DNA of 64,000 bases from Streptomyces sp. NBC_00457 (GTDB lineage Bacteria > Actinomycetota > Actinomycetes > Streptomycetales > Streptomycetaceae). The first letter of the stretch is position 1; each line of letters begins with the position of its first letter. The notes beneath the pieces are model-generated. The model did not search any database and was not told where the DNA came from. It was given only the letters and a program-made list of their open reading frames with translations. The stretch is taken from NCBI RefSeq assembly GCF_036014015.1, contig NZ_CP107905.1:6572001-6636000 (forward strand), given 5' to 3'. This document shows positions 54,931 through 63,540 of the stretch, piece by piece. The position numbers and the translations under genes are program-made.

Positions 54931-57131
54931 TGGCATCCCGCACCCGCCGTCCCGGGCCCGCAACCGGAGCCCGTGACGGCTCCCGGCGCCGCCGCCTGCC
55001 CATGCGCCTGCTGCTCCCCTCGCTCGTCCTCGTCGCGCTGATGGCGATGCTGATGCTGCGCGGGTATGTCCACAGCGAGATCCTCGCCGACCACCGCGTC
55101 CAGCCGCCCGCCGCCACCGACCGGGTGCCGGAGCAGATCCTCAAGGGCGGCCCGGTCATCGACACCCGCAGCGGTCGCACCACCAGCCTGCGCGTCCCCG
55201 ACCGCCGTCTCGTCCTCACCTTCGACGACGGCCCGGACCCGGTCTGGACCCCGAGGGTCCTGGACGTGCTGAAGGAGCACAAGGCCCACGCGGTCTTCTT
55301 CGTCACCGGCACGATGACCTCGCGCTACCCCGACCTCGTCAAGCGCATGGTGGCGGAGGGCCACGAGGTGGGCCTGCACACCTTCAACCACCCCGACCTC
55401 TCCTACCAGTCGAAGCAGCGCATCGACTGGGAGCTGTCCCAGAACCAGCTCGCGATCAGCGGCGCGGCAGGCATCCGCACCTCCCTCTTCCGGCCGCCGT
55501 ACTCCTCCTTCGCCGACGCGATGGACAACAAGTCCTGGCCGGTCACCGACTACATCGGCGCCCGCGGCTACATCACCGTCGTCAACAACACCGACAGCGA
55601 GGACTGGCAGCGGCCCGGCGTCGACGAGATCATCCGCCGCGCGACGCCGCAGGACGGCAAGGGCGCGATCGTCCTGATGCACGACTCCGGCGGCGACCGC
55701 AGCCAGACCGTCGCGGCGCTCGACCGGCTCCTGCCCGATCTCAAGGCGCGGGGCTACGAGTTCGACAACCTCACCGAGGCCCTCGACGCGCCCAGCGCGC
55801 ACACCCAGGTCACCGGCCTCGACCGTTGGAAGGGCAAGGCATGGGTCTTCCTGGTCCAGGCCTCGGAGCGGATCACGGACGTACTCGTCGTGGGTCTCGC
55901 GGTGATCGGCTTCCTGGTCATCAGCCGCTTCGTCCTGATGCTGCTCCTCTCCGGCATCCACGCCCGCCGGGTGCGCCGCCGCGACTTCAGCTGGGGACCG
56001 CCGGTCACCGAACCGGTGTCGGTGCTGGTGCCGGCGTACAACGAGGCCAAGTGCATCGAGAACACCGTCCGTTCACTGATGGCCAGTGAGCATCCCATTG
56101 AGGTCGTGGTCGTCGACGACGGCTCCAGCGACGGCACCGCCCGCATCGTCGAGGCGATGGGCCTGCCGAACGTCCGGGTGGTCCGCCAGCTCAACGCGGG
56201 CAAGCCGGCCGCCCTCAACCGGGGTCTCGCGAACGCCCGTCACGACATCGTCGTGATGATGGACGGCGACACGGTCTTCGAACCGGCCACGGTCCGCGAA
56301 CTCGTCCAGCCCTTCGGCGACCCGAGCGTGGGCGCGGTCGCGGGCAACGCGAAGGTCGGCAACCGCGACTCCCTGATCGGCGCCTGGCAGCACATCGAGT
56401 ACGTGATGGGCTTCAACCTCGACCGCCGTATGTACGACATCCTGCGCTGCATGCCGACGATCCCGGGCGCGGTGGGAGCGTTCCGGCGCAGCGCCCTCGA
56501 ACGCGTCGGCGGCATGAGCGACGACACGCTCGCCGAGGACACCGACATCACCATGGCGATGCACCGCGACGGCTGGCGGGTCGCCTACGCCGAGAACGCG
56601 CGCGCCTGGACCGAGGCCCCGGAGACGGTCCAGCAGCTCTGGTCCCAGCGCTACCGCTGGTCGTACGGCACCATGCAGGCGATCTGGAAGCACCGCAGGG
56701 CGCTGGTGGAACGGGGCCCGTCGGGCCGCTTCGGCCGCGTCGGCCTGCCCTTGGTGTCCCTGTTCATGGTCCTGGCCCCGCTCCTGGCCCCCTTGATCGA
56801 CGTCTTCCTCCTCTACGGCATCATCTTCGGCCCGACGACGAAGACCATCGGCGCCTGGCTGGGCGTCTTGGCGATCCAGGCGGTCTGCGCGGCGTACGCC
56901 TTCCGCCTCGACCGCGAACGCATGACCCACCTCATCACCCTGCCCCTCCAGCAGATCCTCTACCGGCAGCTCATGTACGTCGTCCTGCTCCAGTCTTGGA
57001 TCACCGCCCTGACCGGCGGCCGCCTGCGCTGGCAGAAGCTGCGCCGCACCGGGGTCGTCGAAGCTCCGGGCGGCGCGATGCCGAGGCCGCGGGCGCCTCA
57101 GGACGGGGCCGATCGGAGGCCGGTGGGATGA
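54930..57131 (+). CDS. matB: MatB-like bifunctional polysaccharide deacetylase and family 2 glycosyltransferase
   Basis: 733 aa. After an N-terminal membrane helix (LLLPSLVLVALMAMLML), a NodB deacetylase domain spans about 90-285 (TFDDGPDPVW, HTFNHPD, RPPYSS, MHDSGGD). Then come a helix near 315 and a family 2 synthase domain with DDGSSD, MMDGDT, the acceptor EDTD and QRYRW, and several C-terminal helices. This single chain combines the polymerase and de-N-acetylase roles that IcaA and IcaB split in staphylococci. It fits poly-beta-1,6-N-acetylglucosamine synthesis. Confidence 0.88.
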   Translation: MASRTRRPGPATGARDGSRRRRLPMRLLLPSLVLVALMAMLMLRGYVHSEILADHRVQPPAATDRVPEQILKGGPVIDTRSGRTTSLRVPDRRLVLTFDDGPDPVWTPRVLDVLKEHKAHAVFFVTGTMTSRYPDLVKRMVAEGHEVGLHTFNHPDLSYQSKQRIDWELSQNQLAISGAAGIRTSLFRPPYSSFADAMDNKSWPVTDYIGARGYITVVNNTDSEDWQRPGVDEIIRRATPQDGKGAIVLMHDSGGDRSQTVAALDRLLPDLKARGYEFDNLTEALDAPSAHTQVTGLDRWKGKAWVFLVQASERITDVLVVGLAVIGFLVISRFVLMLLLSGIHARRVRRRDFSWGPPVTEPVSVLVPAYNEAKCIENTVRSLMASEHPIEVVVVDDGSSDGTARIVEAMGLPNVRVVRQLNAGKPAALNRGLANARHDIVVMMDGDTVFEPATVRELVQPFGDPSVGAVAGNAKVGNRDSLIGAWQHIEYVMGFNLDRRMYDILRCMPTIPGAVGAFRRSALERVGGMSDDTLAEDTDITMAMHRDGWRVAYAENARAWTEAPETVQQLWSQRYRWSYGTMQAIWKHRRALVERGPSGRFGRVGLPLVSLFMVLAPLLAPLIDVFLLYGIIFGPTTKTIGAWLGVLAIQAVCAAYAFRLDRERMTHLITLPLQQILYRQLMYVVLLQSWITALTGGRLRWQKLRRTGVVEAPGGAMPRPRAPQDGADRRPVG

Positions 57132-58375
57132 CGCAGGCATACGAGCCGACGACGACGGGTGTGAGCACGTCGTACGGCATTCCGCAGCAGCGGACGGCGG
57201 AGCAGCCGGCACCCCCTGCCGCGAGACCCGGCCGGGACCGCTACCTGGACCTCCTCCGCTCCATAGCCCTGGTCCGCGTGGTCGTGTACCACCTGTTCGG
57301 CTGGGCCTGGCTGACCGTCCTGTTCCCCTCCATGGGCGTGATGTTCGCGCTGGCGGGCTCCCTGATGGCCCGCTCGCTGAACCGTCCGGCACGGGGCGTG
57401 ATCAAGGGCCGCATCCGGCGCCTTCTGCCTCCGCTCTGGGCGTTCAGCGCGGTGATCCTGGTCCTGATGTTCGCGGACGGCTGGAACCCGGCGAAGGGCT
57501 CGGACGAGGGCCCCGTCTGGACCCTCCTCAAGCTGGTCAACTACATCGTCCCGATCGGCGCTCCGCCCTTCCCATGGCAGATCGGCTCCCCGACGGGCCT
57601 GGTGGAGGACACCTGGGCGGTGCAGACGGCGGGTCCGCTGTGGTACCTGCGGGCGTATCTGTGGTTCGTGGTGGCGTCGCCCCTGCTGCTGTGGGCATTC
57701 CGCAGGGCACCCTGGCCGACCCTGCTCGCCCCGCTCGGCCTGACGGCCGTAGTGGGCACGGGACTTGTCACCATCCCCGGCGAAACGGGCAACGCGGTCA
57801 CCGACTTCGCGGTCTACGGCGGCTGCTGGGTCCTCGGCATCGCCCACCACGAGGGCCTGCTGGCAAAAATCCCGCGCTACATGTCCGTCTCCTGCTCGAC
57901 GCTGCTGATGGCCTTCGGCCTGTGGTGGGCATCCGGCCACTTGGGCCCCGACGGCTGGGACTTGAACGACATCCCCCTGGCCCAGGCCACCTGGTCCTTC
58001 GGCTTCGTCGTCATCCTCCTCGTCTACTCCCCGTCCTGGCAGGAACTCCCCGGCCGCCTCGCCAGGTGGGACAAGCTCGTGACCCTGTCCAACAACCGCG
58101 CCGTCACGATCTACCTCTGGCACAACATGCTCATCATGGCCACGGTCCCCATCATCGACCGCGCGTACGAGCTGCCGTTCATGCAGGGCGAGAGCGCGAC
58201 GGCGGCGCTCGACGCGACGTACATGCTGTGGATGTTCCTGCTGGTGTGGCCACTGATCGGACTGGCGATCGTGGGGGTGGGCTGGATCGAGGACATCGCC
58301 GCGAAGCGGAAGCCGAGGTTGTGGCCGGATGGTTCCAAGCGTGGCGGGGGCAGGGGCGCGGCGCATCGGGCGTGA
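57128..58375 (+). CDS. Membrane acyltransferase (acyltransferase 3 family) coupled to matB
   Basis: 415 aa from ATG 57128, which overlaps the matB stop (ATGA). The N-terminal RDRYLDLLRSIALVRVVVYH is the acyltransferase 3 active-site helix, and about ten membrane segments follow. The family O-acylates cell-surface glycans. Its coupling to matB suggests O-acetylation or succinylation of the MatB polymer; that is an inference. The stop is about 120 bp before an IS insertion. Confidence 0.85.
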   Translation: MTQAYEPTTTGVSTSYGIPQQRTAEQPAPPAARPGRDRYLDLLRSIALVRVVVYHLFGWAWLTVLFPSMGVMFALAGSLMARSLNRPARGVIKGRIRRLLPPLWAFSAVILVLMFADGWNPAKGSDEGPVWTLLKLVNYIVPIGAPPFPWQIGSPTGLVEDTWAVQTAGPLWYLRAYLWFVVASPLLLWAFRRAPWPTLLAPLGLTAVVGTGLVTIPGETGNAVTDFAVYGGCWVLGIAHHEGLLAKIPRYMSVSCSTLLMAFGLWWASGHLGPDGWDLNDIPLAQATWSFGFVVILLVYSPSWQELPGRLARWDKLVTLSNNRAVTIYLWHNMLIMATVPIIDRAYELPFMQGESATAALDATYMLWMFLLVWPLIGLAIVGVGWIEDIAAKRKPRLWPDGSKRGGGRGAAHRA

Positions 58376-58494
58376 GGCGCTGCGCCCACCAGGTGGTAGG
58401 ACCGACCGACCGCGGTGCCCCACACCAGCGGCTACGCCCTCAACCACGACAAGGCCGACGCCCCCGCGGCCCAGCGTGGCCTCGCGGTACTAGA

Positions 58495-59604
58495 TGTACT
58501 GCCCAGGCAGGTTGGTCGAGTTTGTGCTCTGACACCGTCTGAATCGGGTGACGGGTGAAGGCCTCCGGTTGTGGAGTGAAGCTGTCGAGGAACCGCTCCG
58601 CCAACCAGGAGGCCTCGTGTCTCACGCTAACGCTGCTTTGACGCCTCGTGCCCGGCTGCGCCTGGCGCGTCTGATTGTCGATGACGGCTGGCCGGTCGCC
58701 CGTGCAGCCGAGCGCTACGACGTGTCCTGGCCCACCGCCAAACGGTGGGCCGACCGTTACGCCGAGTCCGGGCCGGCCGCCATGCTCGACCGGTCCTCAC
58801 GGCCTCACCGCAGCCCGGCCCGAACCCCGCAGCCCCAGGTCCGCAAGATCGTGCATCTGCGCTGGAAGCAACGGCTGGGCCCGGTCCAGATCGCCGGGCG
58901 GCTGAGCATGCCCGCCTCGACCGTCCACGCGGTTTTGACCCGGTGCCGGATCAACCGGCTGTCCCACATCGACCGCGTCACCGGCGAGCCGGTCCGCCGC
59001 TACGAACACGATCATCCCGGTGCGATGCTCCACATCGACGTCAAGAAGCTGGGCAACGTTCCCGACGGCGGCGGCTGGCGCTATGTCGGACGCGTCCAGG
59101 GCCGCAGGAACCGCGCCGCAACACCCGACAGGCCCCGCAACAAATACCGCGGACCGCTGTTGGGAACCGCGTTCGTCCACACCGTCGTCGACGACCACTC
59201 CCGAGTCGCCTACGTCGAGATCCGCGATGACGAGACGGCCGCCACCGCAGCCGACGTCCTGCGCGGTGCGGTCGACTGGTTCGCAGTCCGTGGGGTGACG
59301 ATCGAGCGGGTCCTCACCGACAACGGCTCGGCCTACCGCTCCCGCCACTGGTCCCGGACCTGCCACGAACTCGGGATCACACCGAAGAAGACCCGGCCCT
59401 ACCGGCCACAGACCAACGGCAAGGTCGAACGCTTCCACCGCACGCTCGCCGACGGCTGGGCCCTGGGACGCTTCTACGCCAGCGAATCAGCCCGCCGCAA
59501 AGCCCTGCCGGCCTGGCTCCATCACTACAATCACCACCGCCCCCACACCGCGACCGGCGGCAAAGCCCCCATCACCAGGTTGACCAACGTCCCTGGGCAG
59601 TACA
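58495..59604 (+). mobile_element. Intact IS481-family insertion sequence
   Basis: 1110 bp. Inverted ends: TGTACTGCCCAGGCAGGTTG on the left and, on the opposite strand at the right, TGTACTGCCCAGGGACGTTG; they share 13 contiguous bases and then GTTGGTC. The flanking ACTAGA at 58489-58494 and 59605-59610 is a 6-bp target duplication that fits the NCTAGN preference described for IS481. The single transposase gene is uninterrupted, and the short clean duplication suggests a recent insertion. It landed exactly after the stop of the small gene on the right and broke no gene. Confidence 0.93.
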
Positions 59605-59609
59605 ACTAG
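58617..59609 (+). CDS. IS481-family transposase
   Basis: 330 aa from GTG 58617, with a perfect AGGAGG site. A helix-turn-helix (ARAAERYDVSWPTAKRWADRY) precedes the rve integrase core: the first Asp in MLHIDVKKLGNV, the second in VLTDNGSAYRS, and the Glu in QTNGKVERFHRTL (DDE triad). The stop TAG at 59607-59609 lies outside the element, in the duplicated ACTAGA, so the last codons are shaped by the target site. Confidence 0.95.
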   Translation: MSHANAALTPRARLRLARLIVDDGWPVARAAERYDVSWPTAKRWADRYAESGPAAMLDRSSRPHRSPARTPQPQVRKIVHLRWKQRLGPVQIAGRLSMPASTVHAVLTRCRINRLSHIDRVTGEPVRRYEHDHPGAMLHIDVKKLGNVPDGGGWRYVGRVQGRRNRAATPDRPRNKYRGPLLGTAFVHTVVDDHSRVAYVEIRDDETAATAADVLRGAVDWFAVRGVTIERVLTDNGSAYRSRHWSRTCHELGITPKKTRPYRPQTNGKVERFHRTLADGWALGRFYASESARRKALPAWLHHYNHHRPHTATGGKAPITRLTNVPGQYN

Positions 59610-59884
59610 AACAACGCCTCAAGCCCGCCGATCAGCGGCAGTGGCGCGAACGCCAGGACCAGCGCCGCCACCGCCAGCCCCGGCCGGATGTCCCGCTTCC
59701 CCACGAAGCCCGCCACCGCGGCGACGGGGGGCAGGACGCACAGCACCAGGAAGCTCCAGGTCCAGCCCTCCTCGCTGGTGAGGAAGAGCAGGAGGGCCAG
59801 GTATGCGGGGACGGCCACCGCGGACAGCATCCGGGCGCGGGTGAGGAACAGCTCCATGTTTTCGCTCGAGGAGGGGTAGGGCAT
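59606..59884 (-). CDS. Small three-helix membrane protein of the secretion-substrate module
   Basis: 92 aa. Three hydrophobic segments (VAVPAYLALLLFL, FLVLCVLPPVAAVAGFVG, PGLAVAALVLAFAPLPL). The start is 1 nt after the upstream stop, so translation is coupled to the WXG/YxxxD gene. Its stop codon falls in the CTAG shared with the IS target duplication; the pre-insertion sequence would give the same stop. The function is unknown; an immunity-like or anchoring role is possible. Confidence 0.75.
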   Translation of the reverse strand: MPYPSSSENMELFLTRARMLSAVAVPAYLALLLFLTSEEGWTWSFLVLCVLPPVAAVAGFVGKRDIRPGLAVAALVLAFAPLPLIGGLEALF

Positions 59885-59885
59885 C

Positions 59886-61028
59886 TCAGGCGACCACTCG
59901 GTTGTCGTAGCCGGCGGAGCTGGCCTCGGGGAAGCCGTCGGCCGACGAGAAGCCGTTGATCGCCGTGGACAGCACCGCCCCGAGCCCGGTGATGGCCATC
60001 ATGGTCGCGTCGAATGCCTTCACCAGAGCGGCGTACCTCTCGATGATCATGACGGCCTGCGCGGCGGCCAGGGCGAACATGGCGGCGGACGCCACCTGCC
60101 CGCCGACCGGGATGGCGTTGACGGCCGTGGCCGCGGCCATGTTGGCCATCCAGATGATCGCCATGTCGGCGAGGAAGACGACCCCGGCCTTGAGGACCTC
60201 GGCGAGCTGGAACACCATCTGTGCCGCCTGGTCGTAGCAGGTCTTCAGGGAGTCGAAGCTCTCCTTGAAGTCGGCGAGCTTCTTGCTGAACTCGTCGAAG
60301 TAGACCTTCGCGGCGTCGTAGGCGTTGCCCTCCCAGGTCACGCCGACGTTCGTGGTGCCCTTCTTCAGGTTCGCGGCCACCGAGTCGCAGAACGAGCCGA
60401 GGTTGCCCCAGACTTCGGCGCAGTCCTTGTACTTGTTCCAGTCGCCCAGAACCCAGTTGTTGATCTCGCCGAAGATGTCGACGCCGAAGAGCAGCTTCAC
60501 CGCCTCCACGGCCACGGTGGAGGGGCTGCCCAGGTCGAGGACGGTGCCGAGGGTCTTCTGCACCGGGTTCATCGTGTATTCGTCGGCGTGCCCCTGGGCG
60601 TACTTGACCAGGGGGTTGTCGCTGTCGCCCGCCGGTGCCTTGAGTGTGGCCCCGGCGTCCTGCGCGTCGGCGAAGTCGCTTCCGTTGCCGCCGCCGGACG
60701 GTGCGCCTCCGCCGCCCTTGGAGCCCGGGTAGGTGGCGTCCATCTTCGCGGCTTCGTCCGTGTCCGTCTCGCGGTAGTACTTGGCGGATTGGGACAGTTC
60801 CTTCTGCGACGCGGTGAGGACGCTCTGCACCTTGCCCAGGGCCTTCTTGGCGGCTTCCACGTAACTGTCGTGATCGCCCGCGACAAGATCCCAGAGCTGC
60901 CCTCCGACCATCGTGTCGATCTTCGCGTTGTTGCTCGTGTACTCGACGGCCTGCGTGGCGCCCTCGGCGCCGCGCCCCACGAGCGTGGAGAACCCCTGGA
61001 TCGCGTCCGGCTCTACTCGAAAACCCAC
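59886..61028 (-). CDS. Probable type VII secretion substrate with YxxxD and WxG motifs
   Basis: 380 aa. The N-terminal helical region (1-90) resembles a WXG100/EspB-like hairpin and ends in YRETD (Tyr85-xxx-Asp89), the general type VII secretion signal. A Gly-rich linker at 102-120 follows. Then comes a second helical unit with TWEGNAYDAAKVYFDEF (WxG at 232-234), and a long hydrophobic stretch at about 283-326 (KAGVVFLADMAIIWMANMAAA). There are four Cys in the middle region. No toxin fold is recognised. It is coupled to the small membrane gene downstream and lies 18 bp after the upstream gene. ATG start, no signal peptide. Confidence 0.7.
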   Translation of the reverse strand: MGFRVEPDAIQGFSTLVGRGAEGATQAVEYTSNNAKIDTMVGGQLWDLVAGDHDSYVEAAKKALGKVQSVLTASQKELSQSAKYYRETDTDEAAKMDATYPGSKGGGGAPSGGGNGSDFADAQDAGATLKAPAGDSDNPLVKYAQGHADEYTMNPVQKTLGTVLDLGSPSTVAVEAVKLLFGVDIFGEINNWVLGDWNKYKDCAEVWGNLGSFCDSVAANLKKGTTNVGVTWEGNAYDAAKVYFDEFSKKLADFKESFDSLKTCYDQAAQMVFQLAEVLKAGVVFLADMAIIWMANMAAATAVNAIPVGGQVASAAMFALAAAQAVMIIERYAALVKAFDATMMAITGLGAVLSTAINGFSSADGFPEASSAGYDNRVVA

Positions 61029-61046
61029 GGTCTGCTCCCGCCCCCG

Positions 61047-61457
61047 TCAGTACAGTGACCAGCCACGGCCGTCATGCCGGGACTTCTTGTCGGCGCGCTC
61101 GTCGGGCGCCGCGCGTCGTTCTTCGTCGATCTGCTCCTGCTCCGCCGCGATCGCGCGCCTGCCCTCTGCGGCCAGTTCCTCGCGCTCCGCCTCGGAGAGT
61201 GAGGCCCACTTCTCCGCCATGGGCGCCGCCTGCTCGATCAGCTGGTCGGCGTACGCGGACACGTTCGCGGCGTCCCGCAGGCTCGCCCGCCCGGAGAGGA
61301 CCTCCTGTGCCATCTCCTTCAGGGCATCGCCGCCGTGCCCGGCGGCGAGGGTCTCCAGTGACTTGCGCAGCAGTCTCGCCTGCGCCGGGTCTCCCTGGGA
61401 CATCTCCAGAAGTTCGGAGTCGTCGAATTGCCTGCCCGAATCCGGACTCTCGGCCAC
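61047..61457 (-). CDS. Acidic helical protein upstream of the secretion substrate
   Basis: 136 aa from GTG 61457, with GGGAGG a few bases upstream. Charged, Ala/Glu-rich and almost all helical (ALKEMAQEVLSGRASLRDAANV, EREELAAEGRRAIAAEQEQI), with coiled-coil character at the C-terminus. No known domain. It is the first gene of the three-gene unit; a chaperone for the next protein is a guess from size, charge and position. Confidence 0.72.
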   Translation of the reverse strand: MAESPDSGRQFDDSELLEMSQGDPAQARLLRKSLETLAAGHGGDALKEMAQEVLSGRASLRDAANVSAYADQLIEQAAPMAEKWASLSEAEREELAAEGRRAIAAEQEQIDEERRAAPDERADKKSRHDGRGWSLY

Positions 61458-61951
61458 ATGTCCTCCCTCAGACAGATCACAGATGCCGACCACTCTGAAC
61501 CTAAGGTGCCTGACGCAAAACATTCGATGCGCTGGAATCACAGATCCGTCACATGCCCGCGCGTGACAGAGATACGAACAGACGGTGCAACAGGTCCGAA
61601 TTGCTAGAGAATGCCCTGATTTTGGGGCGACATCGGGCAGGCCGGCACGACGACCGTGGAGGCGAAGGCGACGAACGAGGCGCGAACGGTCGCTGATCTA
61701 CGGCGTCTCGAGCGCATTCGCGATCTGCGCTCCATGACACGACGCGAGGCAGCCCGGGGGCGTACCGGCGGCGGCCGTCCGCGTTCGTTTCGCCGTACAA
61801 CCTCTCATCCGCCCCTTCGCCGGGGTGAGAGCAAAGTTCCTTTCCGGTCACCCGACGCCACAGACAGGAAACGCGCCCTCCCTACCTTCAGGACTCATAC
61901 CGCTCAGCACCGCAAAGAACCGCCCGAGCCCCGGAGCACCGTGGAGGCGTC
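61458..61951. promoter_or_regulatory. Divergent region between the secretion module and narK
   Basis: 494 bp without a convincing gene. Close to narK, GTTCC-n6-GTCAC (61836-61851) resembles half of a GlnR box on the reverse strand. GGAGG lies 7 nt before the narK ATG. The left part is AT-richer (about 61560-61630) and probably holds the promoter of the secretion module. Confidence 0.4.
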
Positions 61952-63334
61952 ATGACAGCCCCTAGCCAGGCCCCCGCCCAGAGCAGGGGAGGCCGTTGGA
62001 TCGATCACTGGGATCCCGAGGACGAGACCTTCTGGAACGAGACCGGAGAGAAGGTGGCCCGCCGCAACCTCGTCTTCTCCGTACTCTCCGAGCACATCGG
62101 GTTCTCGATCTGGACCCTGTGGTCCGTGATGGTGCTGTTCATGGGCCCCGAGTACGGGCTCACCCCGGCCGACAAGTTCGTCATCGTGTCGATGGCGACG
62201 CTGGTCGGCGCGCTCGTCCGGGTCCCCTACACCTTCGCGGTCGCGGTCTTCGGTGGCCGGAACTGGACCATCGTCTCGGCCTCGCTGCTGCTGCTCCCCA
62301 CCATCGCCGCCTTCATCGTGATGGAGCCGGGGACCTCGTTCACCACCTTCCTGCTGTGCGCGATGCTCGCCGGCATCGGTGGCGGAAACTTCGCGTCCAG
62401 CATGACCAACATCAACGCCTTCTTCCCGCTCAGGAAGAAGGGGTGGGCGCTCGGCCTGAACGCCGGCGGCGGCAACATCGGTGTCCCGGTCGTGCAGCTG
62501 GTCGGCCTCGCTGTCATCGGCGCCAGCGGCGGCCCGCGCGTGCTGCTCGGGATCTACATCCCCTGCATCGTCGTCGCCGCGGTCCTCGCCGCGCTGTACA
62601 TGGACAACATCTCGTCCGTGAAGAACGACACCGGCGCCGCCAAGGAGGCCGCGAAGGACCCCCACACCTGGATCATGTCCTTCCTCTACATCGGCACCTT
62701 CGGCTCGTTCATCGGCTACAGCTTCGCCTTCGGCCTCGTCCTGCAGACGCAGTTCGGGCGTACGCCGCTGGAGTCCGCGTACGTCACCTTCATCGGCCCG
62801 CTGCTCGGCTCGCTGATCCGGCCCTTCGGCGGCTGGCTCGCCGACAAGTACGGTGGCGCGCGCATCACCCTGTGGAACTTCGTCGGCATGGCCGCCGCGA
62901 CCGCGGTCATCATCTCCGCCTCGATGTCGAAGTCGCTGGCCCTGTTCACGACCGCGTTCATCGCGCTGTTCATCCTGACGGGGCTCGGCAACGGCTCGAC
63001 GTACAAGATGATCCCCGGCATCTTCCAGGCCAAGGCCGCGGCCAAGGGCCTGACCGGTGAAGAGGCCGCCTCCTACGGCCGCCGGCTCTCCGGTGCCTCC
63101 ATGGGACTCATCGGCGCGGTGGGCGCACTCGGCGGGCTCGGCATCAACCTCGCCTTCCGGCAGTCGTTCCTGAGCGTGGGCTCCGGCACCGGCGCCTTCG
63201 TCGCCTTCCTCGCCTTCTACGGCGTCTGCTTCGTGGTCACCTGGGCCGTATACCTTCGCCGCCCGGCCGCGCAGGCTCCGGCCACCGCCACCGCATCGGA
63301 GGCGAAATCGCAGCTCAGCTACGCCGAGGTGTGA
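61952..63334 (+). CDS. narK: Nitrate/nitrite transporter, NarK/NNP family
   Basis: 460 aa with twelve membrane helices. Both nitrate signatures are present: GGGNFASSMTNINAFFP and NAGGGNIGVPVVQ. It carries nitrate or nitrite across the membrane. The N-terminal 50 residues (WIDHWDPEDETFWNETG) are an acidic leader common in actinobacterial members. ATG with GGAGG upstream. It is followed by a terminator and then nnaR, as in other Streptomyces; GlnR and NnaR control of nitrogen genes is known in the genus. Confidence 0.94.
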   Translation: MTAPSQAPAQSRGGRWIDHWDPEDETFWNETGEKVARRNLVFSVLSEHIGFSIWTLWSVMVLFMGPEYGLTPADKFVIVSMATLVGALVRVPYTFAVAVFGGRNWTIVSASLLLLPTIAAFIVMEPGTSFTTFLLCAMLAGIGGGNFASSMTNINAFFPLRKKGWALGLNAGGGNIGVPVVQLVGLAVIGASGGPRVLLGIYIPCIVVAAVLAALYMDNISSVKNDTGAAKEAAKDPHTWIMSFLYIGTFGSFIGYSFAFGLVLQTQFGRTPLESAYVTFIGPLLGSLIRPFGGWLADKYGGARITLWNFVGMAAATAVIISASMSKSLALFTTAFIALFILTGLGNGSTYKMIPGIFQAKAAAKGLTGEEAASYGRRLSGASMGLIGAVGALGGLGINLAFRQSFLSVGSGTGAFVAFLAFYGVCFVVTWAVYLRRPAAQAPATATASEAKSQLSYAEV

Positions 63335-63360
63335 CGTAACACCAGCGACATCCAGTCGAA

Positions 63361-63392
63361 CCGAGCCTGTCACGCACCGTTGACAGGCTCGG
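63361..63392 (+). terminator. narK terminator
   Basis: A perfect 12-bp stem (CCGAGCCTGTCA with TGACAGGCTCGG) and an 8-nt loop, 26 bp after the stop. Confidence 0.82.
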
Positions 63393-63427
63393 TCGGCATG
63401 CAGGCAGAAGAGCCGAAATGCCTCATG

Positions 63428-63478
63428 TGAGGTAGCGCCTGATCTGAGGTAGTGCCTGATGTGAGGCAGCGCCTCATG
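63428..63478. repeat. Three 17-bp direct repeats upstream of nnaR
   Basis: TGAGGTAGCGCCTGATC, TGAGGTAGTGCCTGATG and TGAGGCAGCGCCTCATG at 63428, 63445 and 63462. The joins form CCT(C/G)A-TGAGG palindromes. They lie 62-113 bp before the nnaR start, a place for regulator binding. Confidence 0.7.
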
Positions 63479-63540
63479 CAGGGCCTGTGGCCTCACCTGG
63501 GTCATACGGTGCGACGACTCGAGTGCGGGACGAGAGTTTT

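Noticed and set aside
61656..61955. 99-codon plus-strand frame before narK
   Set aside because: Arg/Thr-rich with no family resemblance, and it overlaps the narK start; probably promoter sequence.
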